Shown here piece after piece: positions 26,629 to 34,714 of a stretch of 64,000 nt of DNA. The notes below the pieces were generated by a model. That model saw only the letters and a list, made by a program, of their open reading frames with translations. It did no database searches and was not told where the DNA came from. This stretch comes from Qipengyuania gaetbuli (lineage in GTDB: Bacteria > Pseudomonadota > Alphaproteobacteria > Sphingomonadales > Sphingomonadaceae). Where the stretch lies: contig NZ_JAIUZO010000002.1 of assembly GCF_020171365.1 (NCBI RefSeq), positions 434,001-498,000 of the forward strand. The letters run 5' to 3'. Position 1 is the first letter of the stretch. Every line of letters begins with the position of its first letter. A program made the translations under genes and the position numbers.

Positions 26629-26657
26629 CCGTTAGGCGAAACGCGGGACCAAGTCAA
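26629..26657 (-). promoter_or_regulatory. putative rplU-rpmA promoter
   Basis: On the minus strand TTGACT (26652-26657) is followed after 17 bp by TAACGG (26629-26634). The -35 is strong and the -10 weak, a form often seen at alphaproteobacterial ribosomal promoters. It would give a leader of about 90 bases before the rplU ATG at 26534. Confidence 0.45.
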
Positions 26658-26723
26658 CGCTGCCATCAGGCATTTTTTGCCATTCGCGCTGGCGCGCATC
26701 AGGTCGCGTGCTATGTGAGCGCC

Positions 26724-27230
26724 ATGTCGCGAATTGCAAGCCTCTGCCTGCCGCTGTCGCTCTGTCTTGGCGCCTGCGCCAGCTCCGGCGGCGACTATCC
26801 CTCCCTCGCCATCCGCGATGCCGAGCGCGCGCAGGGAAGCTTTTCCACGCCCGAGCGCAAGACGATCGACGTCCCGCCGGTGGAAACCGACCTCACCGGC
26901 CCGCTCGACCAGACGCTGGTGCAGCTGGTCGCCGCGACCGAGGCCGCCCATGCCGATTTCCTGGAAATCGCGCCGCGTGCGCGCAGGCTTGTCGCTGCAG
27001 CGGGCAGTAGCGAGGTGGGAAGCACGGCCTGGGCCAGTGCGGAAGTCGCCCTTTCGGAACTCGATTCGGCCCGCAGCCTCGCGGCGATCCCGCTGGGCGA
27101 TATCGACACGCTCTACAGCGCGGCCCGCGTGGTCGCAGGCGACGTCGCCGCGATCGAGGCAGCGCGCGCGCGGATTACCGCAATCATAGCCGAAGAAGAC
27201 GAAACGCTCGCGCAGCTGCGCGAGCGTTGA
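26724..27230 (+). CDS. hypothetical lipoprotein
   Basis: A 168-residue protein with a lipoprotein signal peptide (MSRIASLCLPLSLCLGAC; lipobox LGAC). The mature part is Ala/Glu-rich and mainly helical, with several Leu/Ala heptad-like stretches (LVQLVAATEAAHADFLEIA, AAIEAARARITAIIAEE) that could form a helical bundle. No family recognised. ATG 26724 is preferred; an in-frame GTG at 26715 is possible. It diverges from rplU. Confidence 0.7.
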   Translation: MSRIASLCLPLSLCLGACASSGGDYPSLAIRDAERAQGSFSTPERKTIDVPPVETDLTGPLDQTLVQLVAATEAAHADFLEIAPRARRLVAAAGSSEVGSTAWASAEVALSELDSARSLAAIPLGDIDTLYSAARVVAGDVAAIEAARARITAIIAEEDETLAQLRER

Positions 27231-27244
27231 GAAAGTCCGGAGAA

Positions 27245-27279
27245 GGCGCGGGGAACTAGCTGCCAGCGTCCCCCGCGCC
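27245..27279. terminator. hairpin between convergent genes
   Basis: GGCGCGGGG (27245-27253) pairs with CCCCGCGCC (27271-27279) across a 17-base loop. It lies in the 57-bp space between the lipoprotein gene and the convergent membrane protein gene. There is no T-run on either side, so intrinsic termination is uncertain. Confidence 0.45.
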
Positions 27280-27287
27280 CCCCTCTC

Positions 27288-27713
27288 CTATCGCACCAGC
27301 GATGCGACGGTGACTGCCACCAGCCCCCAGGTGAACACGATGGCCGGCAGGATCAGGACCTGCACCGCGGCATCGCGCGCCGGGAGGCGGCCCGTGTGGG
27401 TCATGATGCCCTTGGTCTTGAGCTGGCCGAAGCTGAGCGCCTTCGAACGCGTTTCGGGCGAAAGGCGCGTCCAGATCGTCGGCACGCCGAATGCGGCGAC
27501 AATGAAGAAGGCGAAGATGACCATCGGAATGGCAAGGCCCGAACTGGGTAGGCCCGCTGCCATGACGGCGATGAAACCGAGGTAAAGGCCGACGGTCGCC
27601 ACATAGAGTCCGCGCGGCAGTTCGAAGGTCCGGTCGACCTCGTGATGCTTTACGGGGGTGTCGACGATGCGGGCCTGTTCGGCAACGAGTTCGCGGCTGA
27701 AGTGCTTTACCAT
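27288..27713 (-). CDS. hypothetical membrane protein
   Basis: A 141-residue protein with about three transmembrane helices. Two are close together (YVATVGLYLGFIAVMAAGL and LAIPMVIFAFFIVAAFGV) and one is at the C terminus (VLILPAIVFTWGLVAVTVASLV). A short charged N terminus and a cytoplasmic or periplasmic loop (RLSPETRSKALSFGQLKTKG) complete it. No known domain is visible. ATG 27713 is chosen over an in-frame start eight codons upstream. It follows moaE by 76 bp on the same strand. Confidence 0.7.
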   Translation of the reverse strand: MVKHFSRELVAEQARIVDTPVKHHEVDRTFELPRGLYVATVGLYLGFIAVMAAGLPSSGLAIPMVIFAFFIVAAFGVPTIWTRLSPETRSKALSFGQLKTKGIMTHTGRLPARDAAVQVLILPAIVFTWGLVAVTVASLVR

Positions 27714-27789
27714 TCTGCGTCTCCTGTCTGGAGACATTGATGACGCGGGCAGGCAGGCGATTCCTTGATCGAAATCAAGCGCGAAGCGT

Positions 27790-28257
27790 TTATTTCCAGC
27801 GGGCGAGGTCTGCGCGGTCCTGTTCGCGCGGTTCGATCCAGTGCCAGCCGTCCTCGCGCCGTTCGCGCTTCCAGAACCAGGCAGCGGACTTCAGATGGTC
27901 CATCACCATGTCCACTGCGTCGAAGGCGGCGCGGCGGTGGGGCGCGGCGGCAGCGACAAGCACGATGGCCTCGCCCGGCGTCATGACGCCGACGCGGTGC
28001 CAGGCGAGCAGGCCGGCAAGGCCGAAGCGCGCGGCGGCTTGTTCGGCCAGTGCCTCCATCCCGGTAAGGGTGAGCGGTTCGTAGTGGCTGAGTTCGAGCG
28101 CCTTCACCCCGTCCCCGCTCCTGACCTTGCCGAGAAAGCTGGCGGTCCCGCCTGCATCCGGGTTGCCTGCATCGAATGCCGCCAGCGCCTCGCCGACGGA
28201 CATCCCCCGGTCGAGCACGCGAACATCGACCGGCGAGGAAATCGCCAGCCTAGCCAC
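27790..28257 (-). CDS. moaE: molybdopterin synthase catalytic subunit
   Basis: A 155-residue MoaE, the large subunit that inserts two dithiolene sulphurs into precursor Z to make molybdopterin. Key segments are FLGKVRSGDGVKALELSHYEP, WHRVGVMTPGEAIVLVAAAAPHR and DHLKSAAWFWKRE, which hold the substrate-binding Arg/His and catalytic Lys residues. It starts with GTG 28257, overlapping the moaD stop by eight bases, so the two subunits are made together. Confidence 0.95.
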   Translation of the reverse strand: MARLAISSPVDVRVLDRGMSVGEALAAFDAGNPDAGGTASFLGKVRSGDGVKALELSHYEPLTLTGMEALAEQAAARFGLAGLLAWHRVGVMTPGEAIVLVAAAAPHRRAAFDAVDMVMDHLKSAAWFWKRERREDGWHWIEPREQDRADLARWK

Positions 28258-28492
28258 CGCTGACCGGCGGCAGCAGCGCGACCTCGTCGCCGTCCTCGGC
28301 GACGAGCGCGGTCTTGTCGGCGAGCACGCGGCCCTTGCAGGCGACATTGACGCGTTCCTGCCTCAGCTGCTCGGCCACCTCGTTTCCGACGACGGCCAGC
28401 AACCCGTTCCAGTCGAGCGGTCCGGCAACCTCGGCGGCCTGCTTTCCGGCAAGGTCCTGCAGCGGCCCGAGGAAGAGGATGCGGACGCTCAT
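28250..28492 (-). CDS. moaD: molybdopterin synthase sulphur carrier subunit
   Basis: An 80-residue ubiquitin-fold protein ending in GG (PPVSGG), the C terminus that MoeB adenylates and that carries sulphur as a thiocarboxylate to MoaE. Start ATG 28492 overlaps the stop of the preceding gene as ATGA. It is a little Ala/Val-rich and of normal MoaD length. Confidence 0.93.
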   Translation of the reverse strand: MSVRILFLGPLQDLAGKQAAEVAGPLDWNGLLAVVGNEVAEQLRQERVNVACKGRVLADKTALVAEDGDEVALLPPVSGG

Positions 28493-28794
28493 GCCGCCGC
28501 TTCGAGATATTGGCCGGTCACGCCCGGCGCCCTGGTAAGATAGGCCTCCAGCGCGTCGACATTGCCGCCCTCGCCCGAAACCACGTTGATCCGGCGTGGG
28601 GCGTGCTTGCGCGCCAGCATGGCGGCCGCCGCGCTGCGCCATTCGCCATGTTCGTAGGAAGCAGGCTCCAGCACCACGAGCACGTCCTGCCCGCCGGCCA
28701 GTGCGCGCTCTATCGGGTCGAGCCAGTTCTGGTGGAAGAGCCCGGCTGCAGCGAGCGGTTCTTCCGGCAGGCCGTCGACCTCGATCCGTTTCAT
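28489..28794 (-). CDS. small Rossmann-fold-like hypothetical protein
   Basis: A 101-residue protein placed between folB and moaD with ATGA overlaps on both sides. It shows strand-helix alternation (QDVLVVLEPASYEHGEW, then AMLARKHAPRRINVVSGEGG) resembling part of a short-chain dehydrogenase, but the glycine-rich NAD loop and the YxxxK pair are missing. It may be a degraded or minimal Rossmann protein. Strict coupling to folB and moaD suggests a pterin-related role, which is inference only. Confidence 0.7.
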   Translation of the reverse strand: MKRIEVDGLPEEPLAAAGLFHQNWLDPIERALAGGQDVLVVLEPASYEHGEWRSAAAAMLARKHAPRRINVVSGEGGNVDALEAYLTRAPGVTGQYLEAAA

Positions 28795-29165
28795 CCCCGC
28801 CGTTCCCGGTGGAGTGTGATGCCGATCTTCTCGCCCGCTTCGGCAATCGCCAGCTTGACGATCTTGACCGTCACCGCCTCGACGCGATTGTCCTGCAGGA
28901 ACAGCGTTTCGCAGACATGGTCGGCGACTGCCTCGATCAACTTGAAATGCACGCCTTCGGGCAGCGCCTCGGACGCGGCGAACTTCAAATCCATGTAGTT
29001 CTTCGAATGGTCGAGCGAGGTGTCGGGCCCGTAGTGCGCCAGCGGCTTCATCCGCGCGCTGATGGTAAAGCGCAGCGGCTGGGGCTTTCCCGTCTCTTCG
29101 GAATAGATGCCCGTCAGTACGTCATGTTCGAAGTCGGCGACTTCGAGGATCAGCGAATCGTTCAT
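28791..29165 (-). CDS. folB: dihydroneopterin aldolase
   Basis: A 124-residue T-fold enzyme that splits 7,8-dihydroneopterin in folate synthesis. GIYSEETGKPQPLRFTISARM, SLDHSKNYMDLKF and FKLIEAVADHVCETLFLQD match the family, and the KIVKLAIAEAGEKIGITLHRER end has the conserved Lys. It starts at ATG 29165, nine bases after the methyltransferase stop, and leads the four-gene pterin unit folB, Rossmann-like gene, moaD, moaE. Confidence 0.88.
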   Translation of the reverse strand: MNDSLILEVADFEHDVLTGIYSEETGKPQPLRFTISARMKPLAHYGPDTSLDHSKNYMDLKFAASEALPEGVHFKLIEAVADHVCETLFLQDNRVEAVTVKIVKLAIAEAGEKIGITLHRERRG

Positions 29166-29174
29166 CTGCGTTCC

Positions 29175-30065
29175 CTAGCGCGGATTGGACCAGCGCGCGA
29201 AGATCGCGGTGGGAAGGTGGCGGTCACGCTCGCCCGTCTCGCGCACGGCAAGGTCGCCATGCTCGATCTTGCCGGGAAGTCCCTCGAACACCTCGTCGAG
29301 CAGGCCGGCCAGCGCGAGGCTGCTCATGCGCACGGCATAGACCGTGAGGAACAGGAAGCGGCTGTTTGCGTCCAGCAGCTGGCGGCAATCGGCGATAAGG
29401 CCGGGCAGGCTTTCTTCCAGCCGCCAGGTCTCGTTCTTCGGCCCGCGCCCGAATTTGGGCGGATCGAGGATGATCCCGTCATAGCGGTTGGCGCGGCGCA
29501 CCTCGCGCGCGGCGAACTTGCTGGCGTCGTCGACCAGCCAGCGGATCGGGCGGTCTTCCATACCCGACAGCGCCGCATTCTCGCGCGCCTGGGCGACCGA
29601 TTTCTTGCTCGCATCGACATGGGTCACGCGGCCGTGGCGGGACAGCGCGAGCGAGCCGACGCCGGTGTAGCCGAACAGGTTGAGCGTTTCGGCGTCCTCG
29701 CGCCCGGCCAGTTGCTCGCGCATCCAGTCCCAGACCGGGGCCATGTCGGGGAAGAACTGGAGGTGGCGGAATGGCGTCGGCTGCGCGGTGAAGCGCACTT
29801 CGTCATAGCCCAGCGTCCAGCCGTCTTCCGGCAGCTCGCGTTCAAGGTGCCAGCGCCCGCCGCCATCCTCGTCCGCGCCGGGAATGAATTCGCCATGCGC
29901 GTTCCAGTCGGCCATGCGCGGTGACCACATCGCCTGCGGTTCGGGGCGGATGAAGCTGTAGTCGCCGAACGCCTCCAGCTTGCGGCCATGGCCGCTGTCG
30001 AGCAGGCGATAGGCGTCCCAGCCTTCGCCCACCATCAGCACCGGATCGCGGACCAGCTCGGCCAT
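29175..30065 (-). CDS. class I SAM-dependent methyltransferase, RlmI/RlmK-like
   Basis: A 296-residue methyltransferase. The SAM motif I is LNLFGYTGVGSLALSRHG, acidic motif II is THVDASKKSVAQARENA, and motif IV is GIILDPPKFGRGP, the DPPK form seen in rRNA and m5C methyltransferases of the RlmI/YccW group. It lacks the N-terminal PUA domain of RlmI, so it could act on rRNA or another RNA. Its ATG 30065 overlaps the thrC stop as TGATG, a coupling I associate with related genomes. Confidence 0.88.
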   Translation of the reverse strand: MAELVRDPVLMVGEGWDAYRLLDSGHGRKLEAFGDYSFIRPEPQAMWSPRMADWNAHGEFIPGADEDGGGRWHLERELPEDGWTLGYDEVRFTAQPTPFRHLQFFPDMAPVWDWMREQLAGREDAETLNLFGYTGVGSLALSRHGRVTHVDASKKSVAQARENAALSGMEDRPIRWLVDDASKFAAREVRRANRYDGIILDPPKFGRGPKNETWRLEESLPGLIADCRQLLDANSRFLFLTVYAVRMSSLALAGLLDEVFEGLPGKIEHGDLAVRETGERDRHLPTAIFARWSNPR

Positions 30066-31456
30066 CAGGTGGCGTTCTCGAGGATGTGGGCGCGCACCGC
30101 CTCGTAGGTGCCGGGAAGCTCGACGTAATGCTCCTCGCGCGAAAACAAATCGCCCACGCGAGTGGGAAGGTTCGGACGCAGGCCCGTGGCCCGCTCGACC
30201 GCGTCGGGGAACTTGGCCGGATGCGCGGTGGCGAGCGTTACGACAGGCACATCGGCGGCAATACCCGCGGCACGCGCGGCGTGAAGGCCGATGGCGGTAT
30301 GCGGGTCGAGCATCTCGCCGCACTCCTCGAACGCCCAGCGCATCGCCTGCGCCATGTCGGCGGCATCGGCGCGGGCGCTGGTGAAGAGCGCTGCCGCCCC
30401 CTCGCGCTGCGCATTGGTGAGACGCATGGCCTTCTCGGCCTCGAACCTGCGCATCTGTTCCGCCATGGCAGCGCCGTCGCGCCCGCCCACGTCGAACAGC
30501 AGGCGCTCGAAATTGGAGCTGACCTGGATGTCCATGCTCGGCGCGGCGGTCGGGGTCACGCTGCCGGTCGAATAATCGCCATCGCTCAGCGCGCGGTGGA
30601 GGATGTCGTTCACATTGGTGGCGACGATCAGCTGCTCGATCGGCAGGCCCATGCGCGCAGCCACGTGCCCTGCGAAGACGTCGCCGAAATTGCCGGTCGG
30701 CACGCTGAAGGCGAGCTTGCGCTCCGGCCCGCCAAGCTGGAGCGCGGCGGCGAAGTAATAGACCACCTGCGCCATCAGCCGCGCCCAGTTGATCGAATTG
30801 ACCGCCCCGATCCTGTGCTTCGACGTGACATCGGCATCCGCGAAGATCCGCTTCACCATCGCCTGCGCATCGTCGAAGCTGCCCTCGATGGCGAGGTTGT
30901 GGACATTGGGTGCGCGAACCGTGGTCATCTGGCGGCGCTGCACATCGCTCACCCGGCCCTTGGGGTGGAGCATGAAGATCTCGACATTCTCCAGCCCGGC
31001 CACCGCATCAATGGCTGCACTGCCGGTATCGCCGCTGGTCGCCCCGACGATCGTCAGGCTGCCCTGTTCGCGAGAAAGGAATTCCTCGAACAGCAAGCCG
31101 AGCAATTGGAGAGCCACATCCTTGAACGCCAGCGTCGGGCCATGGAAGAGTTCGAGCACCCAGTGCTGTTCATCCAATTGTACCAGCGGTGTGACCGCCT
31201 TGTGCGCGAAGCGGCCATAGGCGCGTGTGGTAAGTTCGCGCAGGCGCTCCGGCGTCAGGCTTCCCTCGACGAAGGGCTCCATCACCCGCGCCGCCAGTTC
31301 GGCGTACGGCAGGCCGCGCATTGCAGCGATCTCGTCATGGCTGAACTGCGGCCATTCCTCGGGCACATAGAGCCCGCCGTCGGAGGCGAGGCCGGCCAGC
31401 GTGACGCCTGCGAAATCGAGCGTCGGTGCGCTGCCGCGGGTAGAGACGTATTTCAT
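30065..31456 (-). CDS. thrC: threonine synthase
   Basis: A 463-residue PLP enzyme that converts O-phosphohomoserine to threonine. The Schiff-base Lys112 lies in GPTLAFKDVALQ. IVGATSGDTGSAAIDAV is the phosphate-binding loop, and SVPTGNFGDVFAGHVAARMG is the cofactor-binding loop. This is the longer proteobacterial/fungal type. ATG 31456 (MKYVSTRG) is the family start. It follows SURF1 by 51 bp at the end of the cox cluster and may share its transcript. Confidence 0.96.
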   Translation of the reverse strand: MKYVSTRGSAPTLDFAGVTLAGLASDGGLYVPEEWPQFSHDEIAAMRGLPYAELAARVMEPFVEGSLTPERLRELTTRAYGRFAHKAVTPLVQLDEQHWVLELFHGPTLAFKDVALQLLGLLFEEFLSREQGSLTIVGATSGDTGSAAIDAVAGLENVEIFMLHPKGRVSDVQRRQMTTVRAPNVHNLAIEGSFDDAQAMVKRIFADADVTSKHRIGAVNSINWARLMAQVVYYFAAALQLGGPERKLAFSVPTGNFGDVFAGHVAARMGLPIEQLIVATNVNDILHRALSDGDYSTGSVTPTAAPSMDIQVSSNFERLLFDVGGRDGAAMAEQMRRFEAEKAMRLTNAQREGAAALFTSARADAADMAQAMRWAFEECGEMLDPHTAIGLHAARAAGIAADVPVVTLATAHPAKFPDAVERATGLRPNLPTRVGDLFSREEHYVELPGTYEAVRAHILENAT

Positions 31457-31507
31457 CGTGGAAAGGCGGTTAGCGATGCCGCCGCAAACGGGCAAGCAAG
31501 CCGGTCT

Positions 31508-32080
31508 TTAATCGCCCCTAGCCCGCGTGGACCTGCGGCGCAGCGCGAGGAAATAGATCACCAGCGCGGTCAGGGCGAAAAAGAACCACTGTCCGGCATA
31601 GGCAAGGTGGTTGTTCGGCAGGCTGCGGGGATCGGGACGGGCGAGCGCCTGGAGGCCGGCCAGCCCTTCTTCTGCCACGATCCGGCCACCCGGAGCGATC
31701 GTTCCGGCAACCTCGCCCCCGCTCCATTCGACCGGTTGGGGGTCGCGCGAATAGCCGATGTCCACTGTCACGCTGGTGCCGTCCGCAAGCCCGCAAGATA
31801 CACGCTGGGCAACACCCTTTTCGCCGGTTGCGCTGGTGCCGGCCACCGTCGTTGCACCCGACACCGAGGCGCAGGCAACGTTGGTGCGGCGGTAGAGCAG
31901 TTCCTCCACCATGGCCGGGTCGCGCGGGTATTCCACGGCCTCCGTCATCGACAGCGACTGTTCCGCACGGGCGATCAGAGCTTCTTTTTCGCCCATGCGC
32001 CCGAGTTGCCAGATGCCGAGGGCGATCATCACGGCAACCGCTCCGGCGACGATGATGGTGGGGATGACGGGAAGGCGCAT
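31508..32080 (-). CDS. SURF1 family protein
   Basis: A 190-residue short SURF1-like assembly factor for cytochrome c oxidase, involved in haem a insertion. It has the expected layout of one transmembrane helix at each end (VIPTIIVAGAVAVMIALGIW; WFFFALTALVIYFLALRRR) around a periplasmic domain, and the NNHLAYAGQWFFFAL segment close to the family NNH.YA.QWF motif. It is shorter than typical SURF1 (about 230-250). It lies after the coxC terminator hairpin and before thrC. Confidence 0.9.
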   Translation of the reverse strand: MRLPVIPTIIVAGAVAVMIALGIWQLGRMGEKEALIARAEQSLSMTEAVEYPRDPAMVEELLYRRTNVACASVSGATTVAGTSATGEKGVAQRVSCGLADGTSVTVDIGYSRDPQPVEWSGGEVAGTIAPGGRIVAEEGLAGLQALARPDPRSLPNNHLAYAGQWFFFALTALVIYFLALRRRSTRARGD

Positions 32081-32103
32081 GACTATCCTTGCGGTTCAAA
32101 AGA

Positions 32104-32137
32104 AAAGGGCAGCCGCGGCGTGGCCGGGCTGCCCTTT
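32104..32137 (-). terminator. hairpin terminator after coxC
   Basis: On the minus strand an 11-bp perfect stem AAAGGGCAGCC/GGCTGCCCTTT (arms 32127-32137 and 32104-32114) with a 12-base loop is followed by TTCTTTTG. It sits 27 bases after the coxC stop and before SURF1, so SURF1 and thrC may be transcribed by read-through or from their own promoter. Confidence 0.8.
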
Positions 32138-32163
32138 CTCATTGTCCGGCGAACCGGACGATA

Positions 32164-32985
32164 TCAATGGAATTCGGCACCCCAGCCGCCCCAGACGTAG
32201 ACGACGGCGAAGAGGAACAGCCACACCACGTCGACGAAGTGCCAGTACCACGCGGCCGCTTCGAAGCCGAAGTGCTGGCGCGGGGTAAAGTGGCCCTTGT
32301 AGGTGCGCACGAGGCAGACGATCAGGAAGATCGTGCCGACCAGCACGTGGAAGCCGTGGAAGCCGGTCGCCATGTAGAAGGCCGAGCTATAGGTGTTGCC
32401 ACCGAAGCCGAACGGTGCAGCGCCGTATTCGTAGGCCTGGATGCAGGTGAAGACCGCGCCCAGCAGGATGGTCAGCCACAGGCCCTTCTTCAGGCCTTCA
32501 CGGTCGCCGTGGATCAGCGCGTGGTGCGCCCAGGTAACCGTGGTGCCCGAGCAGAGCAGGATCAGCGTGTTGAGCAGCGGCAGCGAGAACGGATTGATCA
32601 CCGCCTCGATCGCTGCGGGCGGGAACTGGCCGCCGATCACCTCGGAGATTTCCGAGGGGAACAGGGCGAAATCGAACCAGCTCCAGAACCAGCCGACGAA
32701 GAACATCACTTCCGAGGCGATGAACAGGATCATGCCGTAACGCATGTGCAGCTGCACGACCGGAGTGTGGTCGCCGCGCTGCGCTTCCTTCACGATGTTC
32801 GAGAACCACGCGAAGAAGGTCGCGATCAGGCCGGCAATGCCGAGGCCGAGCACGAGGTGCGCACTGGCCATTTCGTGCATGAACAGCACCATGCCGCTGG
32901 TGAAGGTCAGCGCCGAGATCGAGCCGATCAGCGGCCAGATATCGGGTTCGAGGATGTGATATTCGTGATTGACGTTACCAGCCAT
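32164..32985 (-). CDS. coxC: cytochrome c oxidase subunit III
   Basis: A 273-residue integral membrane subunit of the aa3-type haem-copper oxidase with about seven helices. It carries NHEYHILEPDIWPLIGSISA at the N terminus, EVMFFVGWFWSWFDFALFP with the conserved Glu, TWAHHALIHGD and TGFHGFHVLVGTIFLIVCLVR, then AAAWYWHFVDVVWLFLFAVVY at the end. Subunit III stabilises the complex and its oxygen entry path. It follows ctaG by 66 bp. Confidence 0.97.
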   Translation of the reverse strand: MAGNVNHEYHILEPDIWPLIGSISALTFTSGMVLFMHEMASAHLVLGLGIAGLIATFFAWFSNIVKEAQRGDHTPVVQLHMRYGMILFIASEVMFFVGWFWSWFDFALFPSEISEVIGGQFPPAAIEAVINPFSLPLLNTLILLCSGTTVTWAHHALIHGDREGLKKGLWLTILLGAVFTCIQAYEYGAAPFGFGGNTYSSAFYMATGFHGFHVLVGTIFLIVCLVRTYKGHFTPRQHFGFEAAAWYWHFVDVVWLFLFAVVYVWGGWGAEFH

Positions 32986-33051
32986 TGTACTCGTGTCCTG
33001 GGTTTCGCTTTGCGGAGGCCCTTAATGCGCCAAAGGGCGCTGGTCTAGGGG

Positions 33052-33624
33052 TCAGTCCCCGGATTCTATCGCGCGGTGGAAAGTGTACGAGAGTGTGATC
33101 TGCTCGACACCCTCCATATTGGGATCGTCCAGCGCCGCCGGATCGACGAAATAGAGCACCGGCATCCGAACTTCCTGGCCCGGCTGCAGCGTCTGTTCGG
33201 TGAAGCAGAAACACTGGATCTTGTTGAAATAGGCGCCCGCCTGGACCGGCATGACGTTGAAGGTCGCAGTGCCCGTGATCGGTTCGGTGCCGTTGTTCTT
33301 CGCGACATAGATCGCCATGTCGCGCTGCCCGATGGTGACCGTGTCGGTCGGCTGTTCGGGCCGGAAGCTCCAGCCAAGCCCCGGGGCGACCGAGCCATCG
33401 AAGCGGATCGAGATCTGCTTCCCGCCCGCGGCCTTGCCCATGCGTTCGGCGAGATTCGCCTCGCCTTCGGTGGCGCGCTGCGTGGTCCCGCCGAAACCGG
33501 TGACCTGGCAGAACAGTTCATAGAGCGGCACGGCGGCATAACCGAGGCCGAGCATCGCGGCTGCGCCCAGCAGGGCCAGCATCGCGGTGCGGGTCTTGCG
33601 TTGCTCCAGCGCGGCGGCAGTCAT
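33052..33624 (-). CDS. ctaG: cytochrome c oxidase assembly protein CtaG/Cox11
   Basis: A 190-residue membrane-anchored copper chaperone that builds the CuB centre of subunit I. One N-terminal helix (AMLALLGAAAMLGLGYAAVPLYELF) ends at the family LYELFCQVTGFGGTTQ motif. The periplasmic Ig-like domain has the copper motif KIQCFCFTEQ. ATG 33624, with AGGA six bases before it, is preferred to a GTG at 33636. It follows the tiny coxF gene. Confidence 0.95.
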   Translation of the reverse strand: MTAAALEQRKTRTAMLALLGAAAMLGLGYAAVPLYELFCQVTGFGGTTQRATEGEANLAERMGKAAGGKQISIRFDGSVAPGLGWSFRPEQPTDTVTIGQRDMAIYVAKNNGTEPITGTATFNVMPVQAGAYFNKIQCFCFTEQTLQPGQEVRMPVLYFVDPAALDDPNMEGVEQITLSYTFHRAIESGD

Positions 33625-33632
33625 GGCAATCC

Positions 33633-33752
33633 TCACATCCTGACGATGGTGATCATGTAGAACAGCAGTGCGGCACCCAGAAGGATCCCGCCGAGCACGA
33701 GGTTACGGCTCTTCTGACGGCGACGGTATTCCTGTTCTTCCTCGGGGGTCAT
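33633..33752 (-). CDS. small membrane protein, CoxF-like
   Basis: A 39-residue protein: 15 charged residues rich in Glu and Arg, then one transmembrane helix ([20 protein letters not shown]). It overlaps the ctaB stop as ATGA and lies nine bases before ctaG, a place where oxidase clusters in alphaproteobacteria often carry a small CoxF protein. Its exact role in oxidase assembly is not known. The overlap with ctaB and good spacing to ctaG support it as real. Confidence 0.8.
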   Translation of the reverse strand: MTPEEEQEYRRRQKSRNLVLGGILLGAALLFYMITIVRM

Positions 33753-34666
33753 GCGACAATTCCTTGGTAGTGGAGAACCCGGTCGACGACCAGGGCGCCG
33801 AACAGGGCAAAGAGATAGGCGATCGAAAACAGGAACAGGCGCTTTTCCGGCTTCATCGTGTCGCCTTCGACCGGCGTGCGGGCTGCAACCGGGATGGCAA
33901 GTGCAATGAAGGCCAGCGTCAGTACGAGCGCGGAAAGGCCGTAGATCCAGTCCGTCCCGCCGATGTACCAGGGCGCCAGCACCGTCGGCAGCATGAGCAG
34001 TGAATAGACCAGCACCTGGCGGCGGGTGGAGCGGTGGCCCTTGACCACGGGCATCATGGGGATGCCGGCCTTGGCGTAATCGGTTTCCACGAACAGGGCG
34101 AGCGCCCAGAAATGCGGCGGCGTCCACATGAAGATGATCAGGAACAGCAGCACCGGCATCAGCGTGATGTCGCCCGTTACCGCTACCCAGCCGATCAGCG
34201 GCGGGAACGCGCCTGCGCCCCCGCCAATGACGATGTTCTGCGGCGTGCGGGGTTTCAGCCAGATCGTGTAGATGACCGAATAGTAGAAGATCGAGAAGGC
34301 GAGGATCGCGGCCGACAGCCAGTTGATCGCCAGCCCCATGATCACGATCGAGGCACCCGACAGGAAGAAGCCGAAGTCGCGCGCGTCGGTGCGTGCCATG
34401 CGGCCCGACGGCAGCGGGCGGGCACTGGTGCGCTTCATGATCGCGTCGATATCGCTTTCCCACCACTGGTTCAGCGCAGCCGCACCACCTGCCCCCATCG
34501 CGATGCACAGGATCGCGGTGAAGCCGAGAATGGGATGGATATTACCGGGCGCTGCCAGCAGTCCGCACAGGCCGGTGAAGATCACCAGGCGCATGACGCC
34601 CGGCTTGGTCAGCGCGAAGAAATCGCGCCACTCTGCGGGCAATTGGGTGGGGACAGTCTGGGTCAT
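33749..34666 (-). CDS. ctaB: protohaem IX farnesyltransferase (haem O synthase)
   Basis: A 305-residue UbiA-superfamily membrane enzyme that adds a farnesyl group to haem B to make haem O for the oxidase. The prenyl-diphosphate motif is [21 protein letters not shown]; the second polar loop is around [19 protein letters not shown]. Nine hydrophobic helices are visible. ATG 34666 (MTQTVP) fits; an in-frame start 13 codons upstream is unlikely. It is followed by coxF with an ATGA overlap. Confidence 0.95.
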   Translation of the reverse strand: MTQTVPTQLPAEWRDFFALTKPGVMRLVIFTGLCGLLAAPGNIHPILGFTAILCIAMGAGGAAALNQWWESDIDAIMKRTSARPLPSGRMARTDARDFGFFLSGASIVIMGLAINWLSAAILAFSIFYYSVIYTIWLKPRTPQNIVIGGGAGAFPPLIGWVAVTGDITLMPVLLFLIIFMWTPPHFWALALFVETDYAKAGIPMMPVVKGHRSTRRQVLVYSLLMLPTVLAPWYIGGTDWIYGLSALVLTLAFIALAIPVAARTPVEGDTMKPEKRLFLFSIAYLFALFGALVVDRVLHYQGIVA

Positions 34667-34714
34667 GGGAATCGGGTGCGCATATAGGGACAAAAACCGC
34701 GGCAATAAAGGCTT

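Noticed and set aside
28489..28794. Reading the small gene as an SDR enzyme
   Set aside because: It lacks the TGxxxGxG loop and the YxxxK pair; only a Rossmann-like half remains.
30086..32200. 704-codon open frame antisense to thrC and SURF1
   Set aside because: The minus strand carries clear thrC and SURF1 motifs; the frame is a GC-rich shadow.
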